A DNA stretch of 46,051 nucleotides from CALDTK01 sp041744755. GTDB lineage: Bacteria; Bacteroidota; Bacteroidia; Chitinophagales; Saprospiraceae. Positions 8,338 to 15,777 of this stretch are shown piece by piece. The DNA lies in NCBI GenBank assembly GCA_041744755.1, contig JBGTKC010000097.1, forward strand, positions 1 to 46,051, written 5' to 3'. Position 1 is the stretch's first letter. Each line of letters starts with the position of its first letter. A program made the position numbers and the translations under genes. The notes below the pieces were generated by a model. That model was not told the DNA's origin and did no database searches. It saw only the letters and a list, made by a program, of their open reading frames with translations.

Positions 8338-9471
8338 ATGCGCCAGTCCTTCTCCCTCCGCCTGATCGTCCTATTCCTTACCGTAGCCCTCGGCGCCTGC
8401 ACGGCTACGAAACCTGCTCTGGAAACCTCTCCCGCAACCTTCCCCGCCGCCACCGCCGCCCAAACCTTCTGGCTCGGGACCTACACCCAGGGCGTCAGCG
8501 AGGGCATCTACCGCTGGGAGCTGAGTCCCGCTGGCATCCTTGCCAGGCGAGGCCTCGGCGCCGCGGCCAAGAATCCTTCCTTCCTCGCGTATGGTGCCGG
8601 ACGCAAGACGCTGCTAACTGTCAACGAGACCGACTATGAGGGGGTCGGAGGCGTGCAGTCCTTCCGCATCAGCGGTGACTCCCTATTGCTGCTCAGCACG
8701 CAGAGCTCCGGCGGGGCCAACCCGTGTCACGTCACGGCCGACGCCGATGGCCACGTCGTGGTGTCCAACTACACCGGCGGCAACGTGAGCCTCTACCAAC
8801 TCGATGCCGCGGGCGCGCTCTCAGGCATCCTCGCCACCCAGCCTCACCCGGGGGACGCCGGCGAGACCCCGCACGCGCACTTTGCTCACTTCGACCCCCT
8901 CTCGGGCCTCGTGCTCGCCGTCGACCTCGGCACGGCCGATCTCTTCCTTTCCGACATCCGCGACCAGCGACTCGTACCGAGCAGTCCGGATCGATTGCCG
9001 CTAGAGCAGGGCGCCGGGCCCCGCCACCTCGCCATGCACCCGAACGGCAAGTGGCTCTACGTCATCAACGAGTACGCCAATACCGTCACGCTCGTCGAGC
9101 GGGGTAAGAAGGGCGCTTTCGCAAAACGGGCTTCGTATTCGACGCTACCGGCGGGGTTCGCGGGCGAGAGCTTCTGCGCCGACATCCACGTCTCAGCGGA
9201 TGGGCGCTTCGTGTATGGCTCGAATCGCGGGGCGAATACGATTGTCGCATTTGCGATCGACGGGAAGTCGGGAGCGCTCACGGCTATCGACCAGGAGTCC
9301 GTCCACGGAGACTGGCCGCGCAACTTTGCATTGTCGCCTGATGGCCGCTTCGTCGTGGTCGCCAATCAGCGCTCGAACAATCTAGCGGTACTGCGGCGCG
9401 ATCCGGCTACCGGCTTGCTAGATTTTGTAAGTGAGACGACGGCTCCGGCGCCGGTGTGCGTGCTGTTTTGA
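8338..9471 (+). CDS. lactonase family (6-phosphogluconolactonase-like) beta-propeller lipoprotein
   Basis: A 377-residue seven-bladed-propeller protein of the lactonase (PF10282) family. Some members hydrolyse 6-phosphogluconolactone; others act on other substrates. The ATG at 8338 gives M-R-Q-S-F-S-L-R-L and a signal peptide ending L-T-V-A-L-G-A-C, a lipobox, so this copy is probably periplasmic or surface-anchored rather than cytosolic. Family strands seen: W-L-G-T-Y-T, N-P-S-F-L-A, N-Y-T-G-G-N-V-S-L, G-P-R-H-L-A-M-H-P-N-G-K-W-L-Y, and W-P-R-N-F-A-L-S-P-D-G-R-F near the end. It sits between the two hemB copies and faces away from the broken one. Export makes a role in the pentose phosphate pathway doubtful. 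Confidence 0.85.
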   Translation: MRQSFSLRLIVLFLTVALGACTATKPALETSPATFPAATAAQTFWLGTYTQGVSEGIYRWELSPAGILARRGLGAAAKNPSFLAYGAGRKTLLTVNETDYEGVGGVQSFRISGDSLLLLSTQSSGGANPCHVTADADGHVVVSNYTGGNVSLYQLDAAGALSGILATQPHPGDAGETPHAHFAHFDPLSGLVLAVDLGTADLFLSDIRDQRLVPSSPDRLPLEQGAGPRHLAMHPNGKWLYVINEYANTVTLVERGKKGAFAKRASYSTLPAGFAGESFCADIHVSADGRFVYGSNRGANTIVAFAIDGKSGALTAIDQESVHGDWPRNFALSPDGRFVVVANQRSNNLAVLRRDPATGLLDFVSETTAPAPVCVLF

Positions 9472-9491
9472 ACTAGACTCAAACTCCAAGC

Positions 9492-10475
9492 TCAGCGTCC
9501 GTACCGCTCTGCGTACTGCCGCGCCACATACGTCAAGATCACATCCGCGCCGGCCCGCCCCAGACAAGTAATCGTCTCTGCGATGGCCTCTTCATCCAGC
9601 CACCCGCGCTGAATAGCCCCTAGCAGCATGGCGCACTCGCCACTGACGTGATAAGCCGCCACAGGCAGGTGGCTTTCCGACTTCAGGTCCGAGATGATGT
9701 CTAGGTAGTGCAGCGCCGGCTTGACCATCAGCATGTCGGCACCCTCCTCGGTGTCGAGGCGAGCCTCCCGGAGGGCCTCGCGGCGGTTGGCCGGATCCAT
9801 CTGGTAGCTGCGCTTGTGCGTCGGCGCCTCGGAGCCTTCGCGGGGCGCGGAGTCGAGTGCGTGGCGGAACGGTCCGTAGAGCGCACTGGCGTACTTGGCC
9901 GTATAGCTGATGATACCCGTCTCCGAGTGACCGTGGCTGTCGAGCTGCTTCCGCAAAAATCCGATGCGACCATCCATCATATCACTCGGCCCGAGGTAAT
10001 CAAAGCCGGCCTCCGCTTGGGCCACGGCCATATCAGCCAGGATCGGCAGGCTCTCGTCATTGAGGATGCGGCTGCCCTGCACGAGGCCATCGTGACCATC
10101 GCTCGAATACGGGTCCATCGCGACATCACTGATCAGGCAGATATCTGGGTAACGCTCCTTCCAGCCCCTGGCGCTCGTCAGGTAGAAATTGGAAGCCGTA
10201 CTCGCGTAAGTCGCTAATGAATCTTTATGCTCCTCCGGGACGGCCGGGAAGACGACAAAGCTCTGGACCCCGAGGGCTAGCATCTCCGCGATCTCGCGCT
10301 CGCACTCGTCGGCGCTCAGCCGTGGGTAGTCGGCCAGGGAGGGGATGGTCTCGCGGCGGTTCTCGCCCGGGAGCAGGAAGAGCGGGTGGACGAGTTGGGC
10401 GGGGCGGACGCGCGGCTCGCGGACGAGGTCGCGGATGGCGGGGGAGCGGCGGTTGCGGCGTGGGCGGGATAGCAT
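9492..10475 (-). CDS. hemB: porphobilinogen synthase (delta-aminolevulinic acid dehydratase)
   Basis: Condenses two 5-aminolevulinate molecules into porphobilinogen, the second step of tetrapyrrole synthesis, in the cytosol. I chose the ATG that gives M-L-S-R-P-R-R-N-R-R-S-P-A-I-R and 327 residues, the family length; a longer frame upstream adds an unrelated basic stretch. The two active-site lysines are Lys194 (T-A-K-Y-A-S-A-L-Y-G-P-F-R) and Lys252 (M-V-K-P-A-L-H-Y-L-D). The metal-site segment reads D-V-A-M-D-P-Y-S-S-D-G-H-D-G, lacking the three cysteines of zinc-dependent enzymes, so a magnesium-type enzyme is expected. A damaged duplicate lies at 7543-8325. A variant of the hairpin motif is present at 9946-9960. 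Confidence 0.97.
   Translation of the reverse strand: MLSRPRRNRRSPAIRDLVREPRVRPAQLVHPLFLLPGENRRETIPSLADYPRLSADECEREIAEMLALGVQSFVVFPAVPEEHKDSLATYASTASNFYLTSARGWKERYPDICLISDVAMDPYSSDGHDGLVQGSRILNDESLPILADMAVAQAEAGFDYLGPSDMMDGRIGFLRKQLDSHGHSETGIISYTAKYASALYGPFRHALDSAPREGSEAPTHKRSYQMDPANRREALREARLDTEEGADMLMVKPALHYLDIISDLKSESHLPVAAYHVSGECAMLLGAIQRGWLDEEAIAETITCLGRAGADVILTYVARQYAERYGR
9946..9960 (-). repeat. dispersed hairpin motif, near match: stem TGC/GCA, loop GGAA
   Basis: The minus strand has A instead of the first G; stem and loop are perfect. It encodes F-L-R-K-Q of intact hemB. Confidence 0.6.
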
Positions 10476-10510
10476 GGGGTGGGTGGCCGATGCGCGGCTA
10501 AGGGGGATTC

Positions 10511-11103
10511 GACGCGGTGGCGCGGTGGCGCAATGGCGCAATGTTAGTGGGGGGCAAGATATTGATGACTATCGTGCCTCGATGCCACTACTGCTAGTGT
10601 TCTGAGTCAATTTCTGGCAGACCGTTGACCACACGATGCCACCCTTGACGCATTTGGACCGTATTGAAGTTGGCAATGAACCCGAGCTGTTTATCGGCGA
10701 GCTTCAGATAGGACAGCAATTGAGCGCGATGCACGGGCAGGACAGTCTCGACAATTTTGAATTCCAGGATGACCTCTTTCTCGACCAGCGCATCCAATCG
10801 CAGTACGCTTTGCAGCCTGCGACCTTTGTAGTGGATGGGTACAGGCACTTGCGTTTGAACCTCAAGACCGCGCAGCCGCATCTCCTCCACGCTGCACTAT
10901 TCATAAACCGTCTCCAGTAGTCCAGGCCCCAGATTCATATGAACTTCTAGGCAGGATTTCCATATTGCTAATGAGAGTTCATCAAAATCGGTACGGTTTA
11001 TTGAGCTAATATAGTCATTAATCAAAGAATTAGATTTTGGAAGGATTAGCTAAAACCATAGGACCCAAAACACCGCGCCGTTGCGTCACTGCGCCACCGC
11101 GTT
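10511..11103. repeat. long imperfect inverted repeat enclosing the GxxExxY remnant
   Basis: Arms at 10511-10543 and 11071-11103. Reading the right arm on the minus strand, 27 of 33 bases match the left arm, and all six differences are transitions. Both arms are built from repeated GGCGC / GCGGTGG units. The ~530-base interior is AT-richer than the surroundings and holds only the broken GxxExxY gene. The arrangement resembles an insertion of a small palindromic element carrying a passenger gene. Confidence 0.7.
10594..11033 (-). pseudogene. GxxExxY family protein, interrupted by an in-frame TAG
   Basis: Translation from about 11033 reads Y-I-S-S-I-N-R-T-D-F-D-E-L-S, then E-V-H-M-N-L-G-P-G-L-L-E-T-V-Y-E. 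A TAG follows at 10897-10899, and the frame then resumes with C-S-V-E-E-M-R-L-R-G-L-E-V. It runs on through L-R-L-D-A-L-V-E-K-E-V-I-L-E-F-K and A-Q-L-L-S-Y-L-K-L to the stop at 10594. This is the whole GxxExxY (PD-(D/E)xK-like) fold; the motif G-L-L-E-T-V-Y is the family signature. No ATG gives the full N-terminus; TTG is possible. Only the downstream 98 codons form an open frame with an ATG (10890). The family's role is unknown. It is probably dead, although translation of the second part cannot be excluded. Confidence 0.8.
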
Positions 11104-11130
11104 AAAATTTACCCAGGCCCGAAGGGTCGC

Positions 11131-12297
11131 TCACAAAATCCTCCTACCCTTGCTCCCCGCCACCAGCCTCCCCTCCCCATCCACCCCCTCTATCAACACC
11201 AACCCAGGCACCTTCCCCAAACTCAGACTCCCCAAACGCGCATCAAACCCCAGTGCCTCCGCCCCATTCAAGGTCGCCCACTGCACCAAGGTCCTCGTAT
11301 CTATGTAGCTTTGGAGCCGCTGGATCGACTTCATCTCCTCCACGAGATCGAGTTGCCAGTTGCTCGTGAGACTGTCGGTGCCAAGGGTAACGGTAACGCC
11401 GGATGCTATCCAAGTGACGTAACTTGGTAAGCGATTTTCGATGTATAAGTTGGCGTTAGGGCAGCTGCACCAGTAGGTTTTACCGTTCCAGTAACTAGCA
11501 AGTTCTAAATCGGTCTCAGTCGTTTGAGTGTTGTGCACAAATAGTGTTCGGCGATCATTGTCTAAATGAGGTAAAGTAGCGGCGAGAGAGGTTTTGGCGA
11601 AAGCCGTAAAATGATCCAACGAAAACCCGAAGTCTTTATAAAATTCTACGAAGCCACCGGTATTGGTCTGGAAAAGCTCATCTTCTGCCTCGGTTTCCTG
11701 GTTGTGTATACTGATGACGCCGCCGCGGTCATGGTTCTTTCGAATGGCCTCGAATAAATCTGGACTTACCGTATAAGGCGCGTGGGGCACCATGCGTTTC
11801 GGCTCCTGGTGGAGCGCTAGTACGGATTGTGCTTTCGCAAAAACGTCCTTCGCCATTTGTCCGCCTTGTAGAAAGTCAAACGCTTCCACGAAGGTGTAGT
11901 ACTGAATAGAACTCGCGGCCTTTACCGCGGCCGTATCGGCGGTGTTCGAGATGTCCCCCACCGCCTGAATCCCGGAGGCCCACATGTCGGCGTCGGCCCG
12001 CACGATAGCGGCCTGGATCTCGGTCGGGTCGACATCGCGCAAGGTCACCACCGCCTTGAGGAACGGCAGCAGGCCTGTGCCAGTGTCCACGCGGCCCTTC
12101 ATGTGCGAGAGCTCGAGGTGGCAGTGGGTGTTGATGAGACCTGGCACCAGCGCACCCTCCAGTCGTGTGACGTTCGTATCGCTCGGCGCATGCTCCGAAA
12201 CGTGGAGGATGCGGCCCTCGCCGTCCACCTCGACGTAGCCGTTGGCGATCGGCGCGCGATCGGCGGGGAAGACGAAGTCGGCTCGGTAGACGGGCAT
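11131..12297 (-). CDS. amidohydrolase family deaminase, aminodeoxyfutalosine deaminase-like
   Basis: A 388-residue metal-dependent hydrolase of the cytosine deaminase / S-adenosylhomocysteine deaminase group. Motifs in order: P-G-L-I-N-T-H-C-H-L-E-L-S-H (first metal His pair), V-P-H-A-P-Y-T-V-S-P, S-I-H-N-Q-E-T-E-A-E-D-E (metal His and general-base Glu), L-F-V-H-N-T-Q-T, and L-G-T-D-S-L-T-S-N (metal Asp). The H-L-E-L-S and L-T-S-N features fit the aminodeoxyfutalosine deaminases of the alternative menaquinone pathway, but related nucleoside or guanine deaminases remain possible. It starts 30 bases after the DUF1015 stop and is probably cotranscribed with it. Two hairpin motifs (11591-11605, 11830-11844) lie in the coding region as A-F-A-K-T and V-F-A-K-A. 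Confidence 0.8.
   Translation of the reverse strand: MPVYRADFVFPADRAPIANGYVEVDGEGRILHVSEHAPSDTNVTRLEGALVPGLINTHCHLELSHMKGRVDTGTGLLPFLKAVVTLRDVDPTEIQAAIVRADADMWASGIQAVGDISNTADTAAVKAASSIQYYTFVEAFDFLQGGQMAKDVFAKAQSVLALHQEPKRMVPHAPYTVSPDLFEAIRKNHDRGGVISIHNQETEAEDELFQTNTGGFVEFYKDFGFSLDHFTAFAKTSLAATLPHLDNDRRTLFVHNTQTTETDLELASYWNGKTYWCSCPNANLYIENRLPSYVTWIASGVTVTLGTDSLTSNWQLDLVEEMKSIQRLQSYIDTRTLVQWATLNGAEALGFDARLGSLSLGKVPGLVLIEGVDGEGRLVAGSKGRRIL
11591..11605 (+). repeat. dispersed hairpin motif: stem GGC/GCC, loop GAAA
   Basis: Antisense within the amidohydrolase gene; the coding strand gives A-F-A-K-T. Confidence 0.85.
11830..11844 (-). repeat. dispersed hairpin motif: stem TGC/GCA, loop GAAA
   Basis: Sense in the amidohydrolase gene, read V-F-A-K-A. 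It faces the copy at 11591. Confidence 0.84.
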
Positions 12298-12327
12298 GGC
12301 GGGCGGCTGTTGGTTAGGGCCGCGAAG

Positions 12328-13422
12328 CTAAAACTCCAACACCACCAGACCGTTCCGCATCCGCGGCTCGAACCAGGTACTCTTCGGCGGCAGGATCCCG
12401 CCGGCGTCGACCACGTCGAAGAGCTGCTGGGGCGCCAGGCCGTACAGCATGAACCCCACCCGGTCCGGTCGGTGCTGCACCATGTCAATCATGCCGCGCG
12501 TCCCGAGCGTGCCCGGCACGTAGGTGATGCGCTGGTCGGTGCGGATGTCGACGACGCCAAAGATATCGCGCGCGATCGACTCGTTGAAGCGGCCAGCGTC
12601 CAGGGTCGAGCTGCCCGGAGGTAAGGCTCCCTCGCGCCACCGCAAACCGAAGCTTTCGTCGCGCAGCAACATCGTCACCTCGCCGGCCCCAGATGGTTCG
12701 CTCGGCGTCGGTAGCCGGTCGATCGTGCACACCTTCGCCAGTGCGGCCATGAGCGCCAGCGGACTGAGGTCCACCGGCAATTGTGCCACGCGGTGGTAGG
12801 GGTTGATGTCCACCTCGCTGCTCGAGAAAAGGCCTGCCAGCAAGGGGATGATTGGTTTGCCCTGCGCGAGGTGTTCACGGTTGTAGAGCGCCACCGTCGA
12901 GCAGCGGTGGTGGCCGTCCGCGATGTAGACGCTGTCCACGGTTTTGGCGAAAGCCGTCTGTAACTCCACGAAGAGCGCCGTATCCGGTGTGACCTCGTAT
13001 ACCTCGTGCCTGATCGCCGGCCCGTCGTCGACGGCGATCAGGAGCGGGGCTTCGGCAACGGCTTTCGCCAAAACTTGGTCCACCAGCGCCACGGCCGGGT
13101 AGGTGAGCAACACGGGCTTCACCTGCGCCTGGCGCAGCATCAGGAGTTGGAGTTGTTGCTGCTCGCTCGCGGCCAGCGTACCCTCGTGGTGGCGGATCGT
13201 GCCGGCTTCGTACTCCTCGGCCGGTACGCCGCAGATCAGGCCCGTGAATACGCGCCCGTTTTCGCGTAGGCGGTAGACCAGGAGGCCCTCGCGATCGTGC
13301 TCGAAGAACATGCCGCGCGTACGGTACTCCCGGTAGTCCTGCTTGACGACCTCGAAGAAGGCGTCCGGCGCGGCCAGCAAGGCCGTCTTCGGCAACACGG
13401 GGCGGAGGGGCGCTACGATCAC
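12328..13422 (-). CDS. DUF1015 family protein
   Basis: A 364-residue conserved protein of unknown biochemical role. The family signature Y-I-A-D-G-H-H-R is present in the middle, with the flanking V-D-S-V and T-V-A-L-Y. The start M-I-V-A-P-L-R-P-V-L-P follows the family pattern of an N-terminal F/A-P-L-R-x-L-R-x-x-P. Length is slightly below the usual ~400. It is first of two minus-strand genes, with the amidohydrolase 30 bases downstream. The gene contains a perfect 15-base inverted pair of the dispersed hairpin motif at 12941-12955 and 13060-13074. In this phylum DUF1015 genes often sit near serine biosynthesis genes, but none is seen here. Confidence 0.88.
   Translation of the reverse strand: MIVAPLRPVLPKTALLAAPDAFFEVVKQDYREYRTRGMFFEHDREGLLVYRLRENGRVFTGLICGVPAEEYEAGTIRHHEGTLAASEQQQLQLLMLRQAQVKPVLLTYPAVALVDQVLAKAVAEAPLLIAVDDGPAIRHEVYEVTPDTALFVELQTAFAKTVDSVYIADGHHRCSTVALYNREHLAQGKPIIPLLAGLFSSSEVDINPYHRVAQLPVDLSPLALMAALAKVCTIDRLPTPSEPSGAGEVTMLLRDESFGLRWREGALPPGSSTLDAGRFNESIARDIFGVVDIRTDQRITYVPGTLGTRGMIDMVQHRPDRVGFMLYGLAPQQLFDVVDAGGILPPKSTWFEPRMRNGLVVLEF
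12941..12955 (+). repeat. dispersed hairpin motif: stem GGC/GCC, loop GAAA
   Basis: Antisense in the DUF1015 gene (A-F-A-K-T). It forms a perfect 15-base inverted repeat with 13060-13074. Confidence 0.85.
13060..13074 (-). repeat. dispersed hairpin motif: stem GGC/GCC, loop GAAA
   Basis: Sense in the DUF1015 gene, read V-L-A-K-A. Exact inverted partner of 12941-12955. Confidence 0.85.
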
Positions 13423-13615
13423 GTGGCGAACTTAAGCCCGGAGGTACGCCCTTCAGGCTTGACCCAAAAAGTAAGGCAAAGCGTCGCCGCTTTGCCTTCC
13501 CGTACTCTCACTAGTATTGAAACTTGACTTGCACTACGGGGCTCACGCCTCGTGACTGCAATACACTAATTTAGGCGGCAAAGTTTCTTGGAAAATCTAA
13601 AATCGCAAAAATGCA

Positions 13616-13664
13616 AAGGCTCCCGCCCAAAATACCTATTTACAGGTATCTGGACGGGAGCCTT
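13616..13664 (-). terminator. rho-independent terminator of the acyl-CoA dehydrogenase gene, with nested hairpin
   Basis: A perfect 10-base inverted repeat, AAGGCTCCCG (13616-13625) and CGGGAGCCTT (13655-13664), encloses a second small hairpin ATACCT/AGGTAT (13632-13649). Read on the minus strand it is followed by a T-rich run (TTTGCATTTTTGCG). It lies 26 bases past the acyl-CoA dehydrogenase stop codon. Confidence 0.8.
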
Positions 13665-13689
13665 GGGACTGGTTAGGTTGGCGTCCTCG

Positions 13690-15501
13690 TTAGATTGCGT
13701 AATCGTTGGCGCTGAGCATGGAGTCGGCGATGAGCTTGCGGTCGTCGCGCACCTGCGGCACCGGATATTTCGTAAAGCGCTTGACGCCCATGTTGAGGGC
13801 CTTGGCGACATCTCCGGAGGCAAAGCTCGCGAGCGCATCGGTGGCGGCCTTGGCTACGCGCGCTTGCGAATCGTGGGTAAGGACGCGCAGGATGGCGTCG
13901 TACACCTCCGGGGCCACCTTGTGGGCCCCGAGTTCGGCGAGTTTGCGGACGCGCAGCAGCGTCGACTCCACGAGGTAAAGGTCGAGCATCATGTCGGCCA
14001 CGTTCATGAGGATCATCTGCTCGTCCTTGAGGTTGAGCTTGCCGTCCATCTGGTCTTTGGCGGCGGCACCGGCCACCATGAGAATGATCTTCTTGAAATC
14101 GTCGACGGCCTTCTGCTCCTGGGCGTACTCACCCTCGAGCGACTCGAAGCTCGGCATCGACCCCAGTTCCTTCTGGACGTTCCAGGCCGGTCCGACGATG
14201 TCGAGCTGGCCCTTCATCGCGCGGCGCAGGAGCTGGTCGACCATCAGCAGGCGGTTAATCTCGTTCGTGCCCTCGAAGATGCGGTTGATACGGGCGTCGC
14301 GGTAGGCGCGCGCGGCGGTACCCTCCTCGGAGTAGCCCATGCCCCCGTGTACTTGCACGGTCTCGTCGACGACGTAGTCGAGCGCCTCCGACCCGGTCAC
14401 TTTGAGGATCGAACACTCGATGGCGTACTCCTCGGCGGCCACGCGCTTGGCGTCGTCGTGGCCCATGCCCTCGGCGGCCAGGGCAGCCGTGCGGAGCTGG
14501 ATGAGATTAGACACGCGATACTGCGCACTCTCGGCGGCAAAAAGCTTGATGGCCTGCTCGGAGATCTTGTACTTGACCGCGCCGAAGCTCCCAATCGGCA
14601 CGCCGAACTGATGACGCTCGTTGGCGTACTGGATCGCAGTGGCTGCGTTGGCCTTCGCCCCGCCGATAGCGAGCGCGCCAAGCTTGAAACGCCCAATGTT
14701 GAGGACGTTGAAGGCAATGAGGTGCCCCTTGCCCACCTCCCCGAGAACGGCGTCGGCCGGGACCTCACAATTCTCGAAGTACACCTGGCGCGTACTGGAG
14801 CCTTTGATGCCGAGCTTGTCTTCCTCGGCACCGAGGGTGAGCCCGGGCGTGCCCTGCTCCACGATGAAGCCGGTGAACTTGTCGCCGTCGACCTTCGCGA
14901 ACACGATGAAGACGTCGGCAAAACCGGCGTTCGTGATCCACATCTTTTGGCCGTTGATGGCGTAGTGCGTCTGCGCTTCATTCATGCGGGCCTCCGTCTT
15001 CGCGGCGAGCGCATCGGAGCCGGAGCCGGGCTCGGTGAGGCAGTAGCTCGCCTTCAGCGTACCATCAATCAATCCAGGCAAGTACTTCTGCTTCTGCGCC
15101 TCGGTACCGTAGTAGAGGATCGGCAGCATCCCGATGCCGGTGTGGGCGGCGTAGCTCGTCGTGAAGGAGCCGGCCGGGCCGAGGTCCTCGCAGATGAAGG
15201 TGTTGGTGTTGGTGTCGAGCGCCAGCCCGCCGTACTCCTCGGGCATGTGCGTGCCGAGTAGACCGAGTTCCGCCATTTTCTGGAGCAACTCCACGCTCAG
15301 ACCCTCGCGCTGCTTCTCGATGTGGTGCGCGACCGGTCGCACCTCCTGGGCCACGAAGTCGCGTACCATCTGCCGCACCATGAGCTGCTCCTCGTCGGCC
15401 TCCTCGGGGATGAAAATCTCGGAGTTGCCAGAGTTGCGGATCAGGAACTCACCGCCTTTGAGGATGTGCTGCTGGAGGGTCTTTTCGGGAAGCTGGGTCA
15501 T
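13690..15501 (-). CDS. acyl-CoA dehydrogenase family protein, long (~600-residue) type
   Basis: FAD-dependent dehydrogenase that introduces the alpha-beta double bond in acyl-CoAs during beta-oxidation. I chose the ATG giving M-T-Q-L-P-E-K-T-L-Q-Q-H (603 residues), the usual start of the long Bacteroidota form; a 40-codon upstream extension looks non-coding and contains two palindromes. Signatures: Y-C-L-T-E-P-G-S-G-S-D-A (substrate/FAD loop), K-M-W-I-T-N-A-G-F-A, K-L-G-I-K-G-S-S-T, and Q-V-H-G-G-M-G-Y-S-E-E plus Y-R-D-A-R-I-N-R-I-F-E-G-T-N-E-I-N (catalytic and adenine-contact region). The C-terminal ~170 residues form the extra helical domain of this subgroup. It is monocistronic, with a terminator at 13616-13664. 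Confidence 0.95.
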   Translation of the reverse strand: MTQLPEKTLQQHILKGGEFLIRNSGNSEIFIPEEADEEQLMVRQMVRDFVAQEVRPVAHHIEKQREGLSVELLQKMAELGLLGTHMPEEYGGLALDTNTNTFICEDLGPAGSFTTSYAAHTGIGMLPILYYGTEAQKQKYLPGLIDGTLKASYCLTEPGSGSDALAAKTEARMNEAQTHYAINGQKMWITNAGFADVFIVFAKVDGDKFTGFIVEQGTPGLTLGAEEDKLGIKGSSTRQVYFENCEVPADAVLGEVGKGHLIAFNVLNIGRFKLGALAIGGAKANAATAIQYANERHQFGVPIGSFGAVKYKISEQAIKLFAAESAQYRVSNLIQLRTAALAAEGMGHDDAKRVAAEEYAIECSILKVTGSEALDYVVDETVQVHGGMGYSEEGTAARAYRDARINRIFEGTNEINRLLMVDQLLRRAMKGQLDIVGPAWNVQKELGSMPSFESLEGEYAQEQKAVDDFKKIILMVAGAAAKDQMDGKLNLKDEQMILMNVADMMLDLYLVESTLLRVRKLAELGAHKVAPEVYDAILRVLTHDSQARVAKAATDALASFASGDVAKALNMGVKRFTKYPVPQVRDDRKLIADSMLSANDYAI

Positions 15502-15529
15502 TAGGTACGGTTTGAGTGTAGAAGTGTAC

Positions 15530-15577
15530 AGCGAAAATTCGCTACGAAGATAAAAGGTTGAGCGAAAATTCGCTACG
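15530..15577. promoter_or_regulatory. paired palindromes upstream of the acyl-CoA dehydrogenase gene (candidate operator)
   Basis: The 17-mer AGCGAAAATTCGCTACG occurs exactly twice, at 15530-15546 and 15561-15577. Each copy contains the palindrome AGCGAA-AA-TTCGCT. The copies are 31 bases apart, close to three helical turns, so they face the same side of DNA. They lie 29-76 bases upstream of the start codon. This layout fits a dimeric repressor or activator pair, for example a TetR-type fatty-acid regulator, but no regulator gene is in the window. Confidence 0.55.
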
Positions 15578-15666
15578 GCTGCTAAAAATCCTCGTTTAGC
15601 CAGCACAAAAGACGAGCCCAAGTAGACCAGTGGCAGTTTTCCGCAGGTTTAGCGGACGAATCTAGC

Positions 15667-15681
15667 GTTTTGGCGAAAGCC
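15667..15681 (+). repeat. dispersed hairpin motif: stem GGC/GCC, loop GAAA (intergenic)
   Basis: Lies between the divergent acyl-CoA dehydrogenase and LmbE-like genes, outside both coding regions. Confidence 0.85.
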
Positions 15682-15777
15682 CGCTCGATGCTGTGCTAAA
15701 CTTGTCCGGCCCCGCGTTCGGTCACGGCTGCCGTGCCGACTAATTTACCGGCGGCTCCACCGCAAATACGCCGCCGC

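Noticed and set aside
7825..10899. TAG recoded as an amino acid, since three broken frames are stopped by TAG
   Set aside because: gltA, gcvH, the second tonB, the TPR gene, the PfkB gene and the RNA ligase gene all end normally at TAG, so TAG is a working stop. Nonsense mutation in duplicated or dispensable genes is simpler.
13588..15261. A 557-codon open frame on the plus strand
   Set aside because: It is the antisense shadow of the acyl-CoA dehydrogenase gene; its translation is low-complexity and the minus-strand product has full family signatures.
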